A stretch of 64,000 nucleotides of DNA. Origin: Chrysophaeum taylorii. Lineage: Eukaryota > Sar > Pelagophyceae > Pelagomonadales > Pelagomonadaceae. This document shows, one piece after another, positions 31,805 to 42,501 of the stretch (within the stretch, counting starts at the first letter, position 1; every line of letters begins with the position of its first letter). The notes below the pieces were generated by a model. The model saw only the letters and a program-made list of their open reading frames with translations, did not search any database and was not told the origin of the DNA. Location of the stretch: the NCBI GenBank assembly GCA_029834535.1, contig JAQMWT010000006.1, forward strand, positions 1 to 64,000. The letters run 5' to 3'. Made by a program: the position numbers and the translations under genes.

Positions 31805-32114
31805 TGATGATGATGATGACGATGATGATGATCAAGTGTGTCTATCTATTCCCCTCCTTCATCGCTGGTGATAGTGATGGGAGGCTCTCGGGGCTGTTCG
31901 CGAGCCGCAGCAGTGTCAACGTGCGCACAAGACGACTACGACAAATTTCATGTGCCTCGCTGAGGTGGTGCGCGCTCTAGGAAGAGCCCCACGAGATGAT
32001 GATAGAAGAACGTTCTCGACGACGACGGGCGCTGCGCTGCGCTGCAGCGCTGCCCTGCCCTGCCCTGCCGGGGAGTCTCCTCGCCGCGGCATTTTTGATT
32101 TTTCCAGTAGCTAC
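31805..32114. other. Convergent spacer with (GAT)n microsatellite
   Basis: 31803-31833 is a tgatgatgatgatgacgatg run starting at the ZSWIM2 stop. No gene recognised between it and the minus-strand stop at 32115. Confidence 0.6.
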
Positions 32115-32828
32115 TCAAGAGATTGCCCCCCCCGGACAAGGACTCGTCGGGCGCCAAGGCCCGCCGCGGAATCTCCCGCACCGGTGGCGGACGTGGATCG
32201 AGGCGGTCGACGCGGTCGCGCGCCACGTCCAGAGCTTGTAGCGCCGCGAGGAGCAGAGCGTGCCGATTGCCATGGCCTCGAACGCTATCGCGGCTTTCCA
32301 TGCCAAAATTTTTGTCGAGCGGACGCCAGCGTGCACGGTGGCCGCGTGGTCCAGCAAACAAGCGACCCCTACCGTCACGAAGAATGCCCCGCACCCGCGC
32401 CAGAAAACGTTCAAAGCAAGCGCGGGCCGCACCACCCGCACCCCCGACACGACGGCGACCACCCAGAAAGCCAGACCCTTGGCGAGCCAGACCACCTGCG
32501 AGCGCCGGAGCGCGAGGGCGACGCACACCGCACCAAAGGTCGCCGCCGTCCCGCGCGCGAGCCTGAAGAGCAGTCGAATGCGCGTCGCGTCCGTCGGGAG
32601 CACCCCCCCAAGCAGCGGAAAGACTGTCGTAAACGAGAGCGCCCAGCACGCGAAGTAGGCGTGAGAATCTGCCGGCGCGACGACAATCCCAACGGTCGCG
32701 ACCATCGTGATCGCCGTCGCGCGCAGCAACATGAGCGTCCCACACCGCATGCGATGACGCCGTCGCGTCGACACATACATCCCCAGCGCCTCGTCCTCGT
32801 CGACGCGCTCCGTATCGACGGTCAGCAT
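32115..32828 (-). CDS. Unidentified multi-pass membrane protein
   Basis: 237 aa from ATG 32828. Hydrophobic segments at about residues 30-52 (TLMLLRATAITMVATVGIVV), 57-78 (AYFACWALSFTTVFPLLGGV), 92-107, 113-130 (GLAFWVVAVVSGVRVV), 137-160 (NVFWRGCGAFFVTVGVACLL) and 174-192 (AWKAAIAFEAMAIGTLC), so about six or seven helices. Charged loops between them fit the positive-inside pattern. The Arg/Pro-rich tail is soluble. I do not recognise the family. A longer minus frame in the same place is overlapping and less protein-like. Confidence 0.6.
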   Translation of the reverse strand: MLTVDTERVDEDEALGMYVSTRRRHRMRCGTLMLLRATAITMVATVGIVVAPADSHAYFACWALSFTTVFPLLGGVLPTDATRIRLLFRLARGTAATFGAVCVALALRRSQVVWLAKGLAFWVVAVVSGVRVVRPALALNVFWRGCGAFFVTVGVACLLDHAATVHAGVRSTKILAWKAAIAFEAMAIGTLCSSRRYKLWTWRATASTASIHVRHRCGRFRGGPWRPTSPCPGGAIS

Positions 32829-33197
32829 GATGCTTCAAGACATCATCTCGAAGGCGACCAGCTTCAAGACGTGTCGCAGGCGGCGCAGGTTGACGGCGAG
32901 CTACGTGGATACATACAATAACAAGTCCCAATTTAAGTTTCCTATAAGTTGTCCGGCACAACGCATCTTTGGATTTTTTTGAGTCAAGCAAAGAAAAGAA
33001 ATGAAAAGCCCCCCCCCCCTGTAATATAATGCTCGCGAATCGGGGTCCAGAACTAAAGTTTTGATGCGGCGTTACTGGTGGACTGATGTTCAGCGCGCCT
33101 AATAACAAACAGGTTCCCCCCTCCCTTTCGCCCGGCAAGCGCCTAGTCAGGGACGGACTCGCCTCTTCGCTCGCTGGCGCCCCCGCCGGCAGCCTTA
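32829..33197. other. Spacer, no gene recognised
   Basis: AT-rich with a run of C at 33010-33020. The right half begins a repeat-rich block. Confidence 0.5.
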
Positions 33198-33550
33198 CTA
33201 GCTAATTTCGGACCTCTCCGACAGAGAAAAATCACACAGTTTGGGTAGAGGCGAGGGACGAGTACGCGTTGATGGCGGACCGCCACTGCGCGCGGTCTTC
33301 TTATACGAGGTCGTGCCACGAGTTGAAGGGGATGTCGCATTTTCTTCCAGAGCGCCTTCGCGAAGGAAGACATCCCGCCAGGTTTTGCGAACAACTCTTC
33401 CTTCTTCTCGTCGCGTCGCAGGCCGCGGACGTTTTGGTCCACGAACAATCGACCCGTCCGGCGCGAACCCCATCCCAGCGCAGACTTTCCGGGTGCTAAC
33501 CGCCGGCATTCATCGTCTTTGGAGATATAGAGAGCGCGCCCAATACCCTC
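33198..33550 (-). mobile_element. LINE ORF2 C-terminal fragment, second copy, degenerate
   Basis: On the minus strand this repeats the tail of the LINE at 6861: KCDIPFNSWHDLV then EDRAQWRSAINAYSSLAST, stop, and a short 3' UTR ending in TTAG-like repeats (ctagctaa). The upstream part has KTWRDVFLREGAL, typical of this region. Frames shift within it, so it is inactive. Its 3' UTR lacks most of the 75-bp hairpin block seen at 6861. Confidence 0.65.
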
Positions 33551-33671
33551 CAAAACCGCTTCGGCATCATGTTCCTTCGCGCCGCCTCCCTCGCCGTACG
33601 CCCGGACACGCTTGTTCGTTCGCTGGCGTCCTTGCAGGCATTCGTCGTCTTGGGCTATCCTTACTACTAAT

Positions 33672-33715
33672 CGACAGATGTTTGTCTGTTTGTCTGTTTG
33701 TTTGTTTGTCTTTAA
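33672..33715 (+). repeat. (TGTTTGTC)n microsatellite
   Basis: Follows cgacagatg. The same arrangement recurs at 35400-35445 and 36366-36395, one before each helicase-remnant copy or LINE piece. Confidence 0.85.
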
Positions 33716-33879
33716 ATGTCGACTGCTAAGAGGGGGGTGTGTGTGGGGAGCATGAAGGATGTGGGTGGGTTTGTGGGGTAGGAGGGATGTGCCTGACGGG
33801 CGGAGATAAGTACGCGGGACCTAGTCGGGGGCATCGCCGAGGCGTGGGGCAGGCGAAGAGACGACGGGCCCCGCCCGTC

Positions 33880-34815
33880 CCGCGAATTAGGGTAAGGATC
33901 AAGTAGGCCCGCGAGCCAGGCAGGCATTGATCCTCCAATCCGTCTATGGCGACCTCGCAGACTGTTTCCACGACCCGCGGCGGCTCTTTCAGCGCGCCAT
34001 TCTCACGCCCCGTCGAAACGATGTTGTCGACGCTGACAACGCGCGCATGAACGCGGCCTTTTTTTCCCGGAGACGAGGCGTCGGAGTTCTTTTCTGCCGA
34101 CTAGGTTGGGTCGGAAGACGACGCCTCGCTCTCAAGAGTCGAGTTTTGAACTCCCTGACAACCAACGACATGCTGACTTTGATCTCGAGCTTAAAGTCTT
34201 CGCAACCTCGACCCGTCGTACGGCCACTGCAACGGCACCCGATACATCATCGATAGTGTCGTGTCACCGAGGCTCCTCCAACCTGTATCCCTCAAGCCCC
34301 ACCGACGCCAAACGATCAACAAGAGCCAGATGCAGACGCCCCGCAAGGTCGGCGTCCTCTTGCCCAAGCCCGTCTTCTGCCACGTCCAGCTCTACGTGGC
34401 TCTCTGTCGATCGGCAACCTCGGGGATATGCTCTTCTTAGTCGACGACTCCACCCTACCCCACACGTGCTACGCAATACCTATAAGCCCCCTCCCGGCGT
34501 CTACACGCGCACTGTAAGTGAACTTACTGGACCGTGAACTTACGGGGTGGTGGATTGGATCGTGAACTGGCACCAGGTGAGCTTACTGGGACCAGTGAAC
34601 TTACTGGGGTTTTTAGAGAAACAAAGGGTTGGCGGCGCGTGCGCATCCAGCTGACAGGGCAGCGACGGCTCAAAGCTTATGGTGTACACGATGGAGCCAC
34701 GCCGAATTACTGGGTGAGACTACCAGGGTGAACCCTGCCGATCGTGTCTCGCGACCGTTCACATTGTCGGGTTAGAGTATCAAACTAAAACTTACTGGCT
34801 TGCACCTGTCCATCG
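33880..34815 (+). mobile_element. Helitron/Pif1-helicase remnant, copy 1
   Basis: Shared start tagggtaaggatca and shared end aacttactggc.tgcacctgtcc define a unit of about 0.93 kb. The coding-like part is a decayed Pif1-type helicase C-terminal half: VYGDLADCFHDPRRLFQRAI then LTPRRNDVVDADNARM, NLDPSYGHCNGTRYIIDSV, and TINKSQ..TPRKVGVLLPKP with VFCHVQLYVALC (motif VI). These lie in different frames. Part of the domain between the GTR and NKSQ motifs is missing. Helitrons carry this helicase, so a Helitron origin is inferred. The tail holds repeats of gaacttactgg. Confidence 0.65.
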
Positions 34816-34958
34816 TAAGTTGCTTTACTCCGCTCTTCTTTGCCCCCTTCCCCGCTCTGCCCCTTAACCTTCGCGTTTACTCCTTACCCTGATCGCCGAC
34901 TCCGGTTGCGATGGAGGACGGTGCCTCATGAATCCTGAGCCTTGCGAGGGCATCCGCC

Positions 34959-35250
34959 CTCCCGGCGTAGGTTGGCACCTATTCGCCTCCCGGGCGGGCC
35001 GGTTGGCAGCCGGAACGTTCGCAGTGGGACAGGGTATGGCCGGGGGGCGAAGACGGAAGGTTATCGACGAGTTGGTTGTCAGTCACATCGCGGTCTCCTC
35101 GTCGCATGGCGACAAGCTTGATGGTGACTCTCCGCCGACCGACCTTTCGGCGCTCCTCGTCTACAGGCCCGTGATTCCGGACTGGCACCTGTCGGTCCGG
35201 CCTGGCTCCCATGCTCGGGAGAGGTCTGAAGTTAGTTAGTTAGTTAGTTA
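34959..35250 (+). mobile_element. SINE-like element with (TTAG)n tail
   Basis: About 290 bp, starting CTCCCGGCGTAGG exactly as the copy at 49420 (reverse). The last about 75 bp (hairpins ..CCGGACTGG/CCGG.. and CTCCCATGCTCGGGAG, then GAAGTTAGTTAG) match the LINE 3' end. An open frame to the tail (VIDELVVSHIAVSSS, SPPTDLSALLVYRP) resembles the end of a LINE endonuclease domain, so it may be an internally deleted LINE derivative rather than a tRNA-type SINE. No clear target duplication is seen for this copy. Confidence 0.7.
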
Positions 35251-35399
35251 CTCCTAAACCCTTTATTTTGACCCTTACCCGAAAAGAGTGACCCTAGACC
35301 CCTTTTTTGTACCGTTGTACAACTTCACACCCGCCGTTTGCCACGTACCACCGTAACGGTTTGTGGCGATCGGTTCTTTATCCTAACTACTAATCGACA

Positions 35400-35405
35400 G
35401 ATGTT

Positions 35406-35440
<35 letters not shown>

Positions 35441-35445
35441 TTGTC
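35400..35445 (+). repeat. (TGTC/TGTT)n microsatellite
   Basis: tgtttgtctgtctgtctg run directly before copy 2 of the helicase remnant. Confidence 0.85.
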
Positions 35446-35449
35446 CCTC

Positions 35450-36355
35450 GATTTAGGGTAAGGATCAGGTAGGCGCGAGAGTAAGGATCATGTAGGCCCA
35501 CGAGGCAGCCATTGATCCTCGAAGCCGTCTACGGCGACCTCGCAGACTATTTCCACGACCCGCGGCGGCTCTTTCAGCGCGCCATTCTCACGCCCCGTCG
35601 AAACGATGTTGTCGATGCTGACAACGCGCGCATGACCGCGGCCTTTTTTTCCCGGAGACGAGGCGTCGGAGTTCTTTTCGGCCGACTAGGTTGGGTCGGA
35701 AGCCGACGCCTCGCTCTTTACAGTCGAGTTTTCAACTCCCTGACAACCAACGGCATGCTGACTTTGATCGCGAGCTTAAAGTCTTCGCAACCTCGACCCG
35801 TCGCACGGCCACTGCAACGGTACCAGATACATCATCGATAGTGTCGTGTCACCGAGGCTCCTCCAACCTGTATCCCTCAAGCCCCACCGACGCCAAACGA
35901 TCACCAAGAGCCAGGGCCAGACGCCCCGCGAGGTCGGCGTCCTCTTGGCGAAGCCCGTCTTCTGCCACGTCCAGCTCTACGTGGCTCTCTGTCGATCGGC
36001 AACCCCGAGGATATCCTCTTCTGAGTCGACGACTCCACCCTACCCGCACGTTGCGCAATACCGATAAGCCCTCCGGCGTCTACACGCGCACTGGTGAACT
36101 TCCCAGTGCACCGCAACTGTTGAGATGGTACTAGGTGTTGAGTGCCCAGGTGACTAACTGGACCAGGTGAACAACTGGACCAGGTGAACTCTGGGGTGTT
36201 TAGAGTCTCAAAGGTTGCGGCGCGTGGCATCCAGCTTCCTGGGACAAGGGCATGCGACTGCCCGCTCTGCAGGCAGGGTGTGCTGCACGCAGGAGTTACG
36301 CCGGAAACCATTAAGGGGTATTAGGATAGTGTGAACTTACTGGCTGCACCTGTCC
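35450..36355 (+). mobile_element. Helitron/Pif1-helicase remnant, copy 2
   Basis: Same start (tttagggtaaggatcaggta) and end as copy 1. The helicase part is very similar (AILTPRRNDVVDADNARM; ITKSQGQTPREVGVLLAKPV) and has the same missing segment, so all copies come from one already shortened ancestor. The tail repeats (aggtgaac.aactggacc) are shorter. Confidence 0.65.
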
Positions 36356-36364
36356 TCACTGCGA

Positions 36365-36990
36365 CCGATTTATGTTTGTTTGTCTGTTTGTCTGTCTTAA
36401 ATCGCTCTACTGCCGGCATGGGTGTGGTCATGTAAGCTGATGTGCAGTGGGTTTGTGGGGCGTTTATGGTGGCTGATGGCGGAGCATAAGTACGCGGGAC
36501 CCGGGGGAGGGATGGAGGGCGTGGGCGGTGTACAACGAACCCCAAGCGAGGGTTTTGATGCCGTAGAGTTGCTCCTTGTTGTCCAGCGTGGTGAGGATGT
36601 CTGGGACGACTTGACGTCGGGCGAGATTGCCTCGGTACCGGCCGTAGAGGCGCGTGCGAATGGTAGGGGCGACGACGTCAGCAAAGATGCCGAAAACCTC
36701 GGACAGGGCTGGGATGCCGGCCTCTTTGACGCTGCCGTGGACGCAGTCGAGCTGGCCGTCATGCCAGGTGGTCCGCGCTCCTCCGCGGTTGACAAGGTTG
36801 GCCTGCGTGAGAAGCACCTTGCCGTGAGCGTCGAGAACGACGTCAGTGCCCAGAATGCGAGTGCCCACGAGGCCCAAACAAGCTGGAGATGGGTAGCCAA
36901 AGTACTGGGCACACATCTCAGCCCAGCAGCGGTTGGGGATTTGAAGGCCAGAGCTGGGCCACGAGCTGATGAACGTGGTCGAGAAGCGAT
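36365..36990 (-). mobile_element. LINE fragment with restriction-like endonuclease-type end
   Basis: Minus-strand frame 36464-36916: AQYFGYPSPACLGLVGTRIL, then HDGQLDCVHGSVKEAGI, YRGNLARRQVVPDILTT and LYGIKTLAWGS. The order H(D)..EAG..PD.L..(x)xKT resembles the C-terminal nuclease-like region found after RT in some protist LINEs. The identification is by pattern. It lies within the tgtttgtctg microsatellite, between helicase copies 2 and 3. A related end (cggag.taagtacgcgggacc) is at 33740-33830 and 52690-52760. Confidence 0.45.
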
Positions 36991-37004
36991 CTGTTTGTCT
37001 GTCC

Positions 37005-37990
37005 CTCGATTTAGGGTAAGGATCAGGTAGGCGCGAGAGTAAGGATCAGGTAGGCGCGAGAGCCAGACAGTGATCCTCCAAGCCGTCTACGGCGACCTCG
37101 CAGACTATTTCCACGAGCCGCGGCGGCTCTTTCAGCGCGCCATTCTCACGCCCCGTCGAAACGATGTTGTCGATGCTGACAACGCGCGCATGACCGCGGC
37201 CTTTTTTTCCCGAAGACGAGGCGTCGGAGTTCTTTTCGGCCGACTAGGTTGGGTCGGAAGCCGACGCCTCGCTCTTAACAGTCGAGTTTTGAACTCCCTG
37301 ACAACCAACGGCATGTTGACTTTGATCGCGAGCTTAAAGTCTTCGCAACCTCGACCTGTCGCACGGCCACTGCAACGGTACCAGATACGTGATCGATCGT
37401 GTCGTTGTCACCGAGGCTCCTCCAACCTGTATCCCTTAAGGCCCGCCTACGCCAAACGATCAACAAGAGCCAGGACCAGACGCCCCGCGAGGTCGGCGTC
37501 CTCTTGCCCACAAGCCCGTCTTCTGCCACGTCCAGCTCTACGTGGCTCTCTGTCGATCGGCATCCCCGAGGATATACTCATCTGGGTCGACGACTCCACC
37601 CTACCCCACACGTGCTGCGCAATACCGATAAGCGCCCTTTCCGGCGTCTACACGCGCACTGTAGGTGAACTTACTGGGACCAGGTGTACTTACTGGGGTT
37701 GGAGATTGGGACTAGGTGAGCTGAGTGACCAGGTGAACTTACTGGGACCAGGTGAACTAACTGGGACCAGGTGAGCTAACTGGGACCAGGTGAACTAACT
37801 GGGGTGTTTAGAGTAAACTCAAGGGTTGGCGGCGCGTGCGGATCAAAGCAGCTTGGATTGGCGGGGGTGAGAGCGACGAGCTCAAAGGAGAGTGGGGTGT
37901 GTGGGTGTGAGCACGAGTGGGTTTACGCCGAACTTACTAGGGTTAGAGATTGGGACTAGGTGAACTTACTGGCCTGCACTTGTTCGACTT
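37005..37990 (+). mobile_element. Helitron/Pif1-helicase remnant, copy 3
   Basis: Starts ctcgatttagggtaagg and carries a short duplication of the aggtaggcgcgagagtaaggatc unit. Helicase part is as in copies 1 and 2 (TINKSQDQTPREVGVLL). It ends with the longest array of the 19-bp aacttactgggaccaggtg repeat (37660-37805). Confidence 0.65.
37660..37805 (+). repeat. 19-bp minisatellite AACTTACTGGGACCAGGTG
   Basis: About six to seven units, some with aacttaac or gagctaac variants. Shorter arrays of the same unit sit at the matching place in helicase copies 1 (34515-34610) and 2 (36095-36195). Confidence 0.8.
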
Positions 37991-38517
37991 TAAAGGAGGT
38001 TTCGGTTTGCCACCCTAAAAAAAATTGGGTTGCCGTAAACTAACAATTGCGTGTTCTCCAAGGCGTCGTCAACGATGGTGAGAGCGGGCAATGCGGCGCT
38101 CCTGATTTTCGCGAACGCGAGCGCTGTTGGCCACCAAAAATTTTCAAAGCAAACGCGAGATTTTATATTTGGTGGCATCAAAGTCCCTGTCGCAACATAA
38201 AGTTATCCTCGCGAGAGAGGGATAGCAGCAACAACCACCCTGTTCGCGGGTTATCAGACGCAACTAGGATCCTACACTGTCGCCTTGGCAGGTGGCGAGC
38301 AATGCTGTAGGACCACGGATGCTTTTGCGATGGTGTCATAAAATGCTGCAGCGGTCGCCGAGGGAGGGACGCGCGCTAGGATAGAAGAACGGAGGAAAAC
38401 CAAGACGCCGCACCACAGAGGTGTATGTTTGTTTTGTCGTCGTCGTCGTAATCGTCGTCGTCGTCGGGGCGAAAGAAAGTAAAGTGAGGGCGCCCCCCTT
38501 CCAGGCAGGCAGGGGCG
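37991..38517. other. Spacer, no gene recognised
   Basis: Mixed-composition DNA. A (GTC)n stretch at 38435-38465 lies just 3' of the minus-strand gene. Confidence 0.5.
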
Positions 38518-39798
38518 TTAGGGGACGTCGAGGAGAGGAAGGATGACGAGGGCGATAAGGGAGGAGAGGCCGAGGAGGCGATAGACGGGGGCCCAGCCGA
38601 GGGTAGGGACGAGGATTTTAGCGATTTCGACGCCGCCGAGGGAGGCGAGGGCGAAGGCGGGGAAGAGGTAGGCGTAGACGCGGGTGGCGGATTTTGATCC
38701 AAAGGCGATGGCGCAGCAGGTTGGCGCCGTGGAGAAGGTGCCGCCCATGCAGAAGAAGGAAAGGCAAGTCGAGGCGAGGTACGCGAGCTGGCCCTCGTGG
38801 GCAGCCCAGGGGACGAGGGCGGTGTTGACGGCCTGGATGAAGAGCAGAGTAGCAAAGGGTTTTTTAAAGCCGATCTTGTCGACGGATGCCGCCCAGAAGA
38901 GGCGGCCTAGGCCGTTGAAGACGGCGCCCATCGCGCCCGCGGTGGCGAGGAAGGCGTCGCTATCGAAGATGGTGGAGGCAAAGAGCTTGTAGACGGAGGC
39001 GCACGTGAGTCCGGCCGAGGCGGTGAGGACGATGATGGCGTAGAGGGCGGCGAAGGACGGACTCCGAACGGCGGCCCGGACGGACACGTCCTTGGCGGCG
39101 GCGGCCGCCGTCGCCGCCGCGGCGCCAGAGGCGGGCTCGTCGTCGAGGGAAGCGCCGTCGTCGGGCTTGGCGCGCACGAGCATGCCCCCGAAGATGGAAG
39201 CGACAGCGTAGACCGTCGCGATCGTGCGGAGCATCGAGGGGAAGTTGGCGTAGACTTCGGGGGGGTACGGAGGTTTGAGGCCGCGGGGGTTGGCGAGTTG
39301 GGTGCCGATGAGATTGAACAAGAACCCCCCCGTCCCAAAGCCAAGGAGGACGAGGCCGTTGACGAGGCCTTTGTGGTTGGGGAACCACGTCCATCCGGCA
39401 GCGAGCGGGGACGTGTAGGCGATACCGACGCCAAAGCCAAAGCAGGCGCCGTAGAGGAGCATGAACGTCTGGAGATTGGGGGCGTACGAGGCGAGGAAGA
39501 CCCCCGTCGCCACGAGGAGACCCCCAAGAATGGAGGTCGTCGACGTGCCGACGCGCCGCGCGAGCTCGGCGCCGAGCGGCAGGCCGATAGTCTGAAAGAG
39601 GATCGTCAGAGGAACGATTCCGAGCGCGTCTGGCTGGCGATCGGCCGCGACTGCGGGATCGTAGTACAAGAGGTTGTCGGGGGCGTAGGCGATGAAGTTC
39701 CCCCAGCAATAGAGTGTCCCGAGGACCGTGTGGACGATGGTTCCTCCGCACACCGAGAGCATGCCCCTGAGGACGTCGCTCTTATGGTGGTGGTGGTG

Positions 39799-39830
<32 letters not shown>

Positions 39831-39951
39831 TGGGTTTTGTTGGCGGAGAAAGGGGTTTCGTCTTGCGGGGGGTCGCGGGGAGCGGCCGCGCAGCGGCGAC
39901 CGCCAATGCCAAGACCACCACCACCACCACGCTGCCGGCGAAGCGCGTCAT
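38518..39951 (-). CDS. MFS transporter, oxalate/formate antiporter-like
   Basis: About 477 aa from ATG 39951, which gives a good signal-like start (MTRFAGSVVVVVVLALAVAA). An upstream in-frame ATG at 40023 adds 24 residues. After a Gly/His linker (coded by CCG/GTG repeats) come twelve hydrophobic helices in two halves. They are joined by a loop with a poly-Ala stretch. Motifs: YCWGNFIAYAPDNL in helix 1, GLPLGAELARRVG at the helix 2-3 turn, FGFGVGIAYTSPLAAGWTWF with PNHKGLVNG (the W-F-P-xxKGLxxG signature of the OFA subfamily). The second half has FNGLGRLFWAASVDKIGFKK. It likely moves a carboxylate or similar anion. The substrate is not predictable. It is divergent from the Cys-rich gene at 40135. 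Confidence 0.85.
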
Positions 39952-40134
39952 CGGCGATGTGACGTCATGTGGTGGTGACTCCCACCAGCACTGCGGTAAG
40001 GCAGGGGATCTTCTTCTCCTCACCTTGAAGTTCTACATACCATGCGCAGGTGTCTGCCCATCGTAAGTTGAAGCTAGAGACATCCGAGAACGGGAGGTGT
40101 CAACGCCCGAGGTGGCGAGGATGATGAAAACACC

Positions 40135-41684
40135 ATGGCAGCGCTCGTGAAGATGCACAGTGGCCCCATGTCGCCCGAAGCGAGGCGGCGCAAGCAGACC
40201 CTCCTGCCCGCAGAGCACCACAGGAGCACCGCACGGGGGCCCTCGGCGGGCGGCATCGGTGGTGGTCCCACCAACGCGGCGGCGGCGGGAGGGGCCGCGG
40301 CGCACCACCAGCACATCCTCCCGACGCACCTGGCGTCGACCCAGCAGCAACTCGCGCTCGGCTCGCCGCATGTGCGTGTCTCGTCCTCTGTTGTCGCGCG
40401 GTCGTCCGTCGCGTTGCGGCGACGTTGAAGCTCCGCGCGCAGGCGAGCAGCGCGTCCCCCGCGGGGGGAGAGTGCCGGCCCGAGGCGCCGTGCCTCAAGT
40501 GTCGCCAGGCATGCACCTGCAGCTGGTGCGAGGATCAGGGGAACACGTGCACGAACCGGCAGTCGTGCTCGATGCGAGGAAAGCAGTGCGCGACGTGCAA
40601 CGCGTCCGAGTGCCGGGGAAAGCGCGCCAAGCGCTTGCGCGCGCACCTGGGGATCACCGAGGTGCGGCGGCCGGGCTATTCGGCGGCCTCGACATCGACC
40701 TACCTTGGATCCGTCCGGAGTCCGTACGCGACGACCGACCCCGCGTGCGCGACCTCGTCGTCTTCGGCCGCCGCCGCCGCGCAACAATCGATGGCCGCGC
40801 CCGCCGTCCCCCCGTCCCAGGCTGCCCCCAGCGCGGCCGCCGGACACCACCACCACCACCACCACCACCATAATTGGGGAGCACGCGCGGTCTTCGGGGA
40901 TCACAAGTACCCGACTATTCGCACGGGCGCGCCGAGCACGCGCGTGCAGATGGACGCGTTGATGCACAAATGTACGATGGCCGCGACCACGGGGCGCCAG
41001 TGGCAGCGCGTCTCGACGAGGGATCCCCAGAGCGGCTCGTACGCCTGCCGCGACGACAACAACAACAACATCAGGCTCGAGCTCTCGGGCTCGGTCCTCG
41101 GCAAGTTGTCGGGATTTGTCGTCGTCGCGTCGGTCGCGGCCGAGCTGGGGTTGGACAAGATCCCCGACACGACCTCGATCCAGGGCGCCGTCGTCCTCAC
41201 GGCTGGCCACAACGTCGACGTCGAGCCCTGGGGTGCCCCCGACCATCACAAGGCCCTTCTCCTCATCACGGTCGCCGGCGATACCGTCGTCGCCGTGGCG
41301 AAGACCGACGGCACGGCGCACCAGCACCACCCACACCAACACCCCCTCCCGAACCTCTTCCGGACAAACCCCGCACAGTCAAACTGCGTCTTCCAGCTCT
41401 TCTATGCCAGCCGCGGCGATCTCGTCTACGTCCCGCCGGGCGCTTCCTACCAGACGCGACACATCGGCAACGACCACATCCTCCTCGTCGTCAAGATCGA
41501 ACCCCTCTCGTTCACGTCGCTCGACGCAAACAGACCATTGTCCGTCGTCCCGCCCGTCTCCTACCTCGCTTACCCCCTGGGCGGCGCCGCCAACCACATC
41601 TCAAACGACCCCCTCCGCAGGCAGGGCCTCGCGCAGCACCAACACCAACCTGCCCCCGCGCCCAGCGGAGGACCAGGAATCTGA
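40135..41684 (+). CDS. Cys-rich zinc-type plus cupin-like protein, one intron
   Basis: Two exons: 40135-40371 and 40443-41684. The intron has GTGCGT...GCGCAG ends and phase 0. Exon 1 gives MAALVKMHSGPMSPEARRRK and a Gly/His-rich region. Exon 2 begins ASSASPAGGECR. A 40-residue cluster follows: CLKCRQACTCSWC, then DQGNTCTNRQSCSMRGKQCA and TCNASECRGKRAKR. Its Cys spacing could bind two or more zinc ions with a basic end suited to nucleic acid. Ala- and His-rich linker, then a beta-rich C-terminal half with VFQLFYASRGDLVYVPPGAS and HILLVVKIEP, like a cupin barrel. No family recognised. The splice model is inferred from frame and site fit. Without it the second exon has no ATG nearby. Confidence 0.6.
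40372..40442 (+). other. 71-nt spliceosomal intron (inferred)
   Basis: Donor cat|GTGCGTGTC and acceptor GCGCAG|GCGAGC. It keeps the frame (phase 0) and joins an ATG-starting exon to the Cys-rich exon. A stop in the retained frame supports removal. This is the best supported intron inside a coding region of the window. Confidence 0.55.
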
Positions 41685-42501
41685 CGTGACGTGACGTGAT
41701 GTGATGTGATGACCCCTCTCCGAGCGGGTCATCATCATCACTCTCTTTTTTTTTTTTTTTTTTTTCCGCTCTCTGCCGACCGCTCGACCGACTGCTGCCC
41801 TGACCGACCCCCTCGGTCGCGAGAGAAAGAAAGAAAGAAAGAAAGAGGGGGTCTTCTTTCCTTTCTTGCTGGAAAAAAACCACCGCATGTTTTTTCTTCC
41901 TTTCGTTCTTCAACGCGCGCTTCTGTCCGACCTGGGTTGCGCCTCGTCGCACTGCTCAAATGTTGTCGCCTACCACCTCCGCCTTTTTTCTTTCTGAACG
42001 AGACCCGGGCGAACGGAGATATGTTCCCCCGACGCGGACGTGCCTCCCCGAGCAAAGCAAGCGGCCTCTTCCTCGGAATTCGGAATCACGACGACGATGC
42101 CGGCGATGATACCCTACCTTCTTTCCCGACATTGGGCGGGAGCTTCCATTCCCGGCCCTCCGATTTGTCGTACCGTTCCGTCTCTCACTCGCATCAACTA
42201 TATGATTCACGACGCATCACTCGAATATTCTTATATTATTATTATTATATTGTCGCCCGCAGCCACATGTGCATCGAATGAACGAAAAAGAACCTAGGGA
42301 CTATCATCGGTCGGCGGAGTAGGACGTATTGATAGGATGTCAGCCCTGCGAGCAATTTGCATGAACGAACATCGTCAACGAAGCAGAAAGGCGGCAGCGC
42401 CCCAGCAGCGCCCGCCGGCAAAGGAAGGAAGGAAGGAACGAAGGAAGGACCACTGGTTGGTCAGCAAAGCCCGTGTACCCAGCGGCGTGTTTCTCGAATG
42501 A
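41685..42501. other. Spacer with simple repeats
   Basis: gtgacgtgacgtgatgtg repeat at 41685-41710, poly-T of about 19 at 41746-41765, (GAAA)n at 41822-41845, (GAAG)n at 42423-42450. Open frames across it are low-complexity. No gene recognised. Confidence 0.6.

Noticed and set aside
30445-31980. 511-codon plus frame over the ZSWIM2-like gene
   Set aside because: Shifted frame of the zinc-module gene, without any Cys/His spacing.
31948-33138. 396-codon minus-strand frame overlapping the membrane-protein gene
   Set aside because: The frame 32115-32828 in another phase gives clean hydrophobic helices, while this one is Arg/Ala/Pro-rich as expected for an off-frame of GC-rich DNA.
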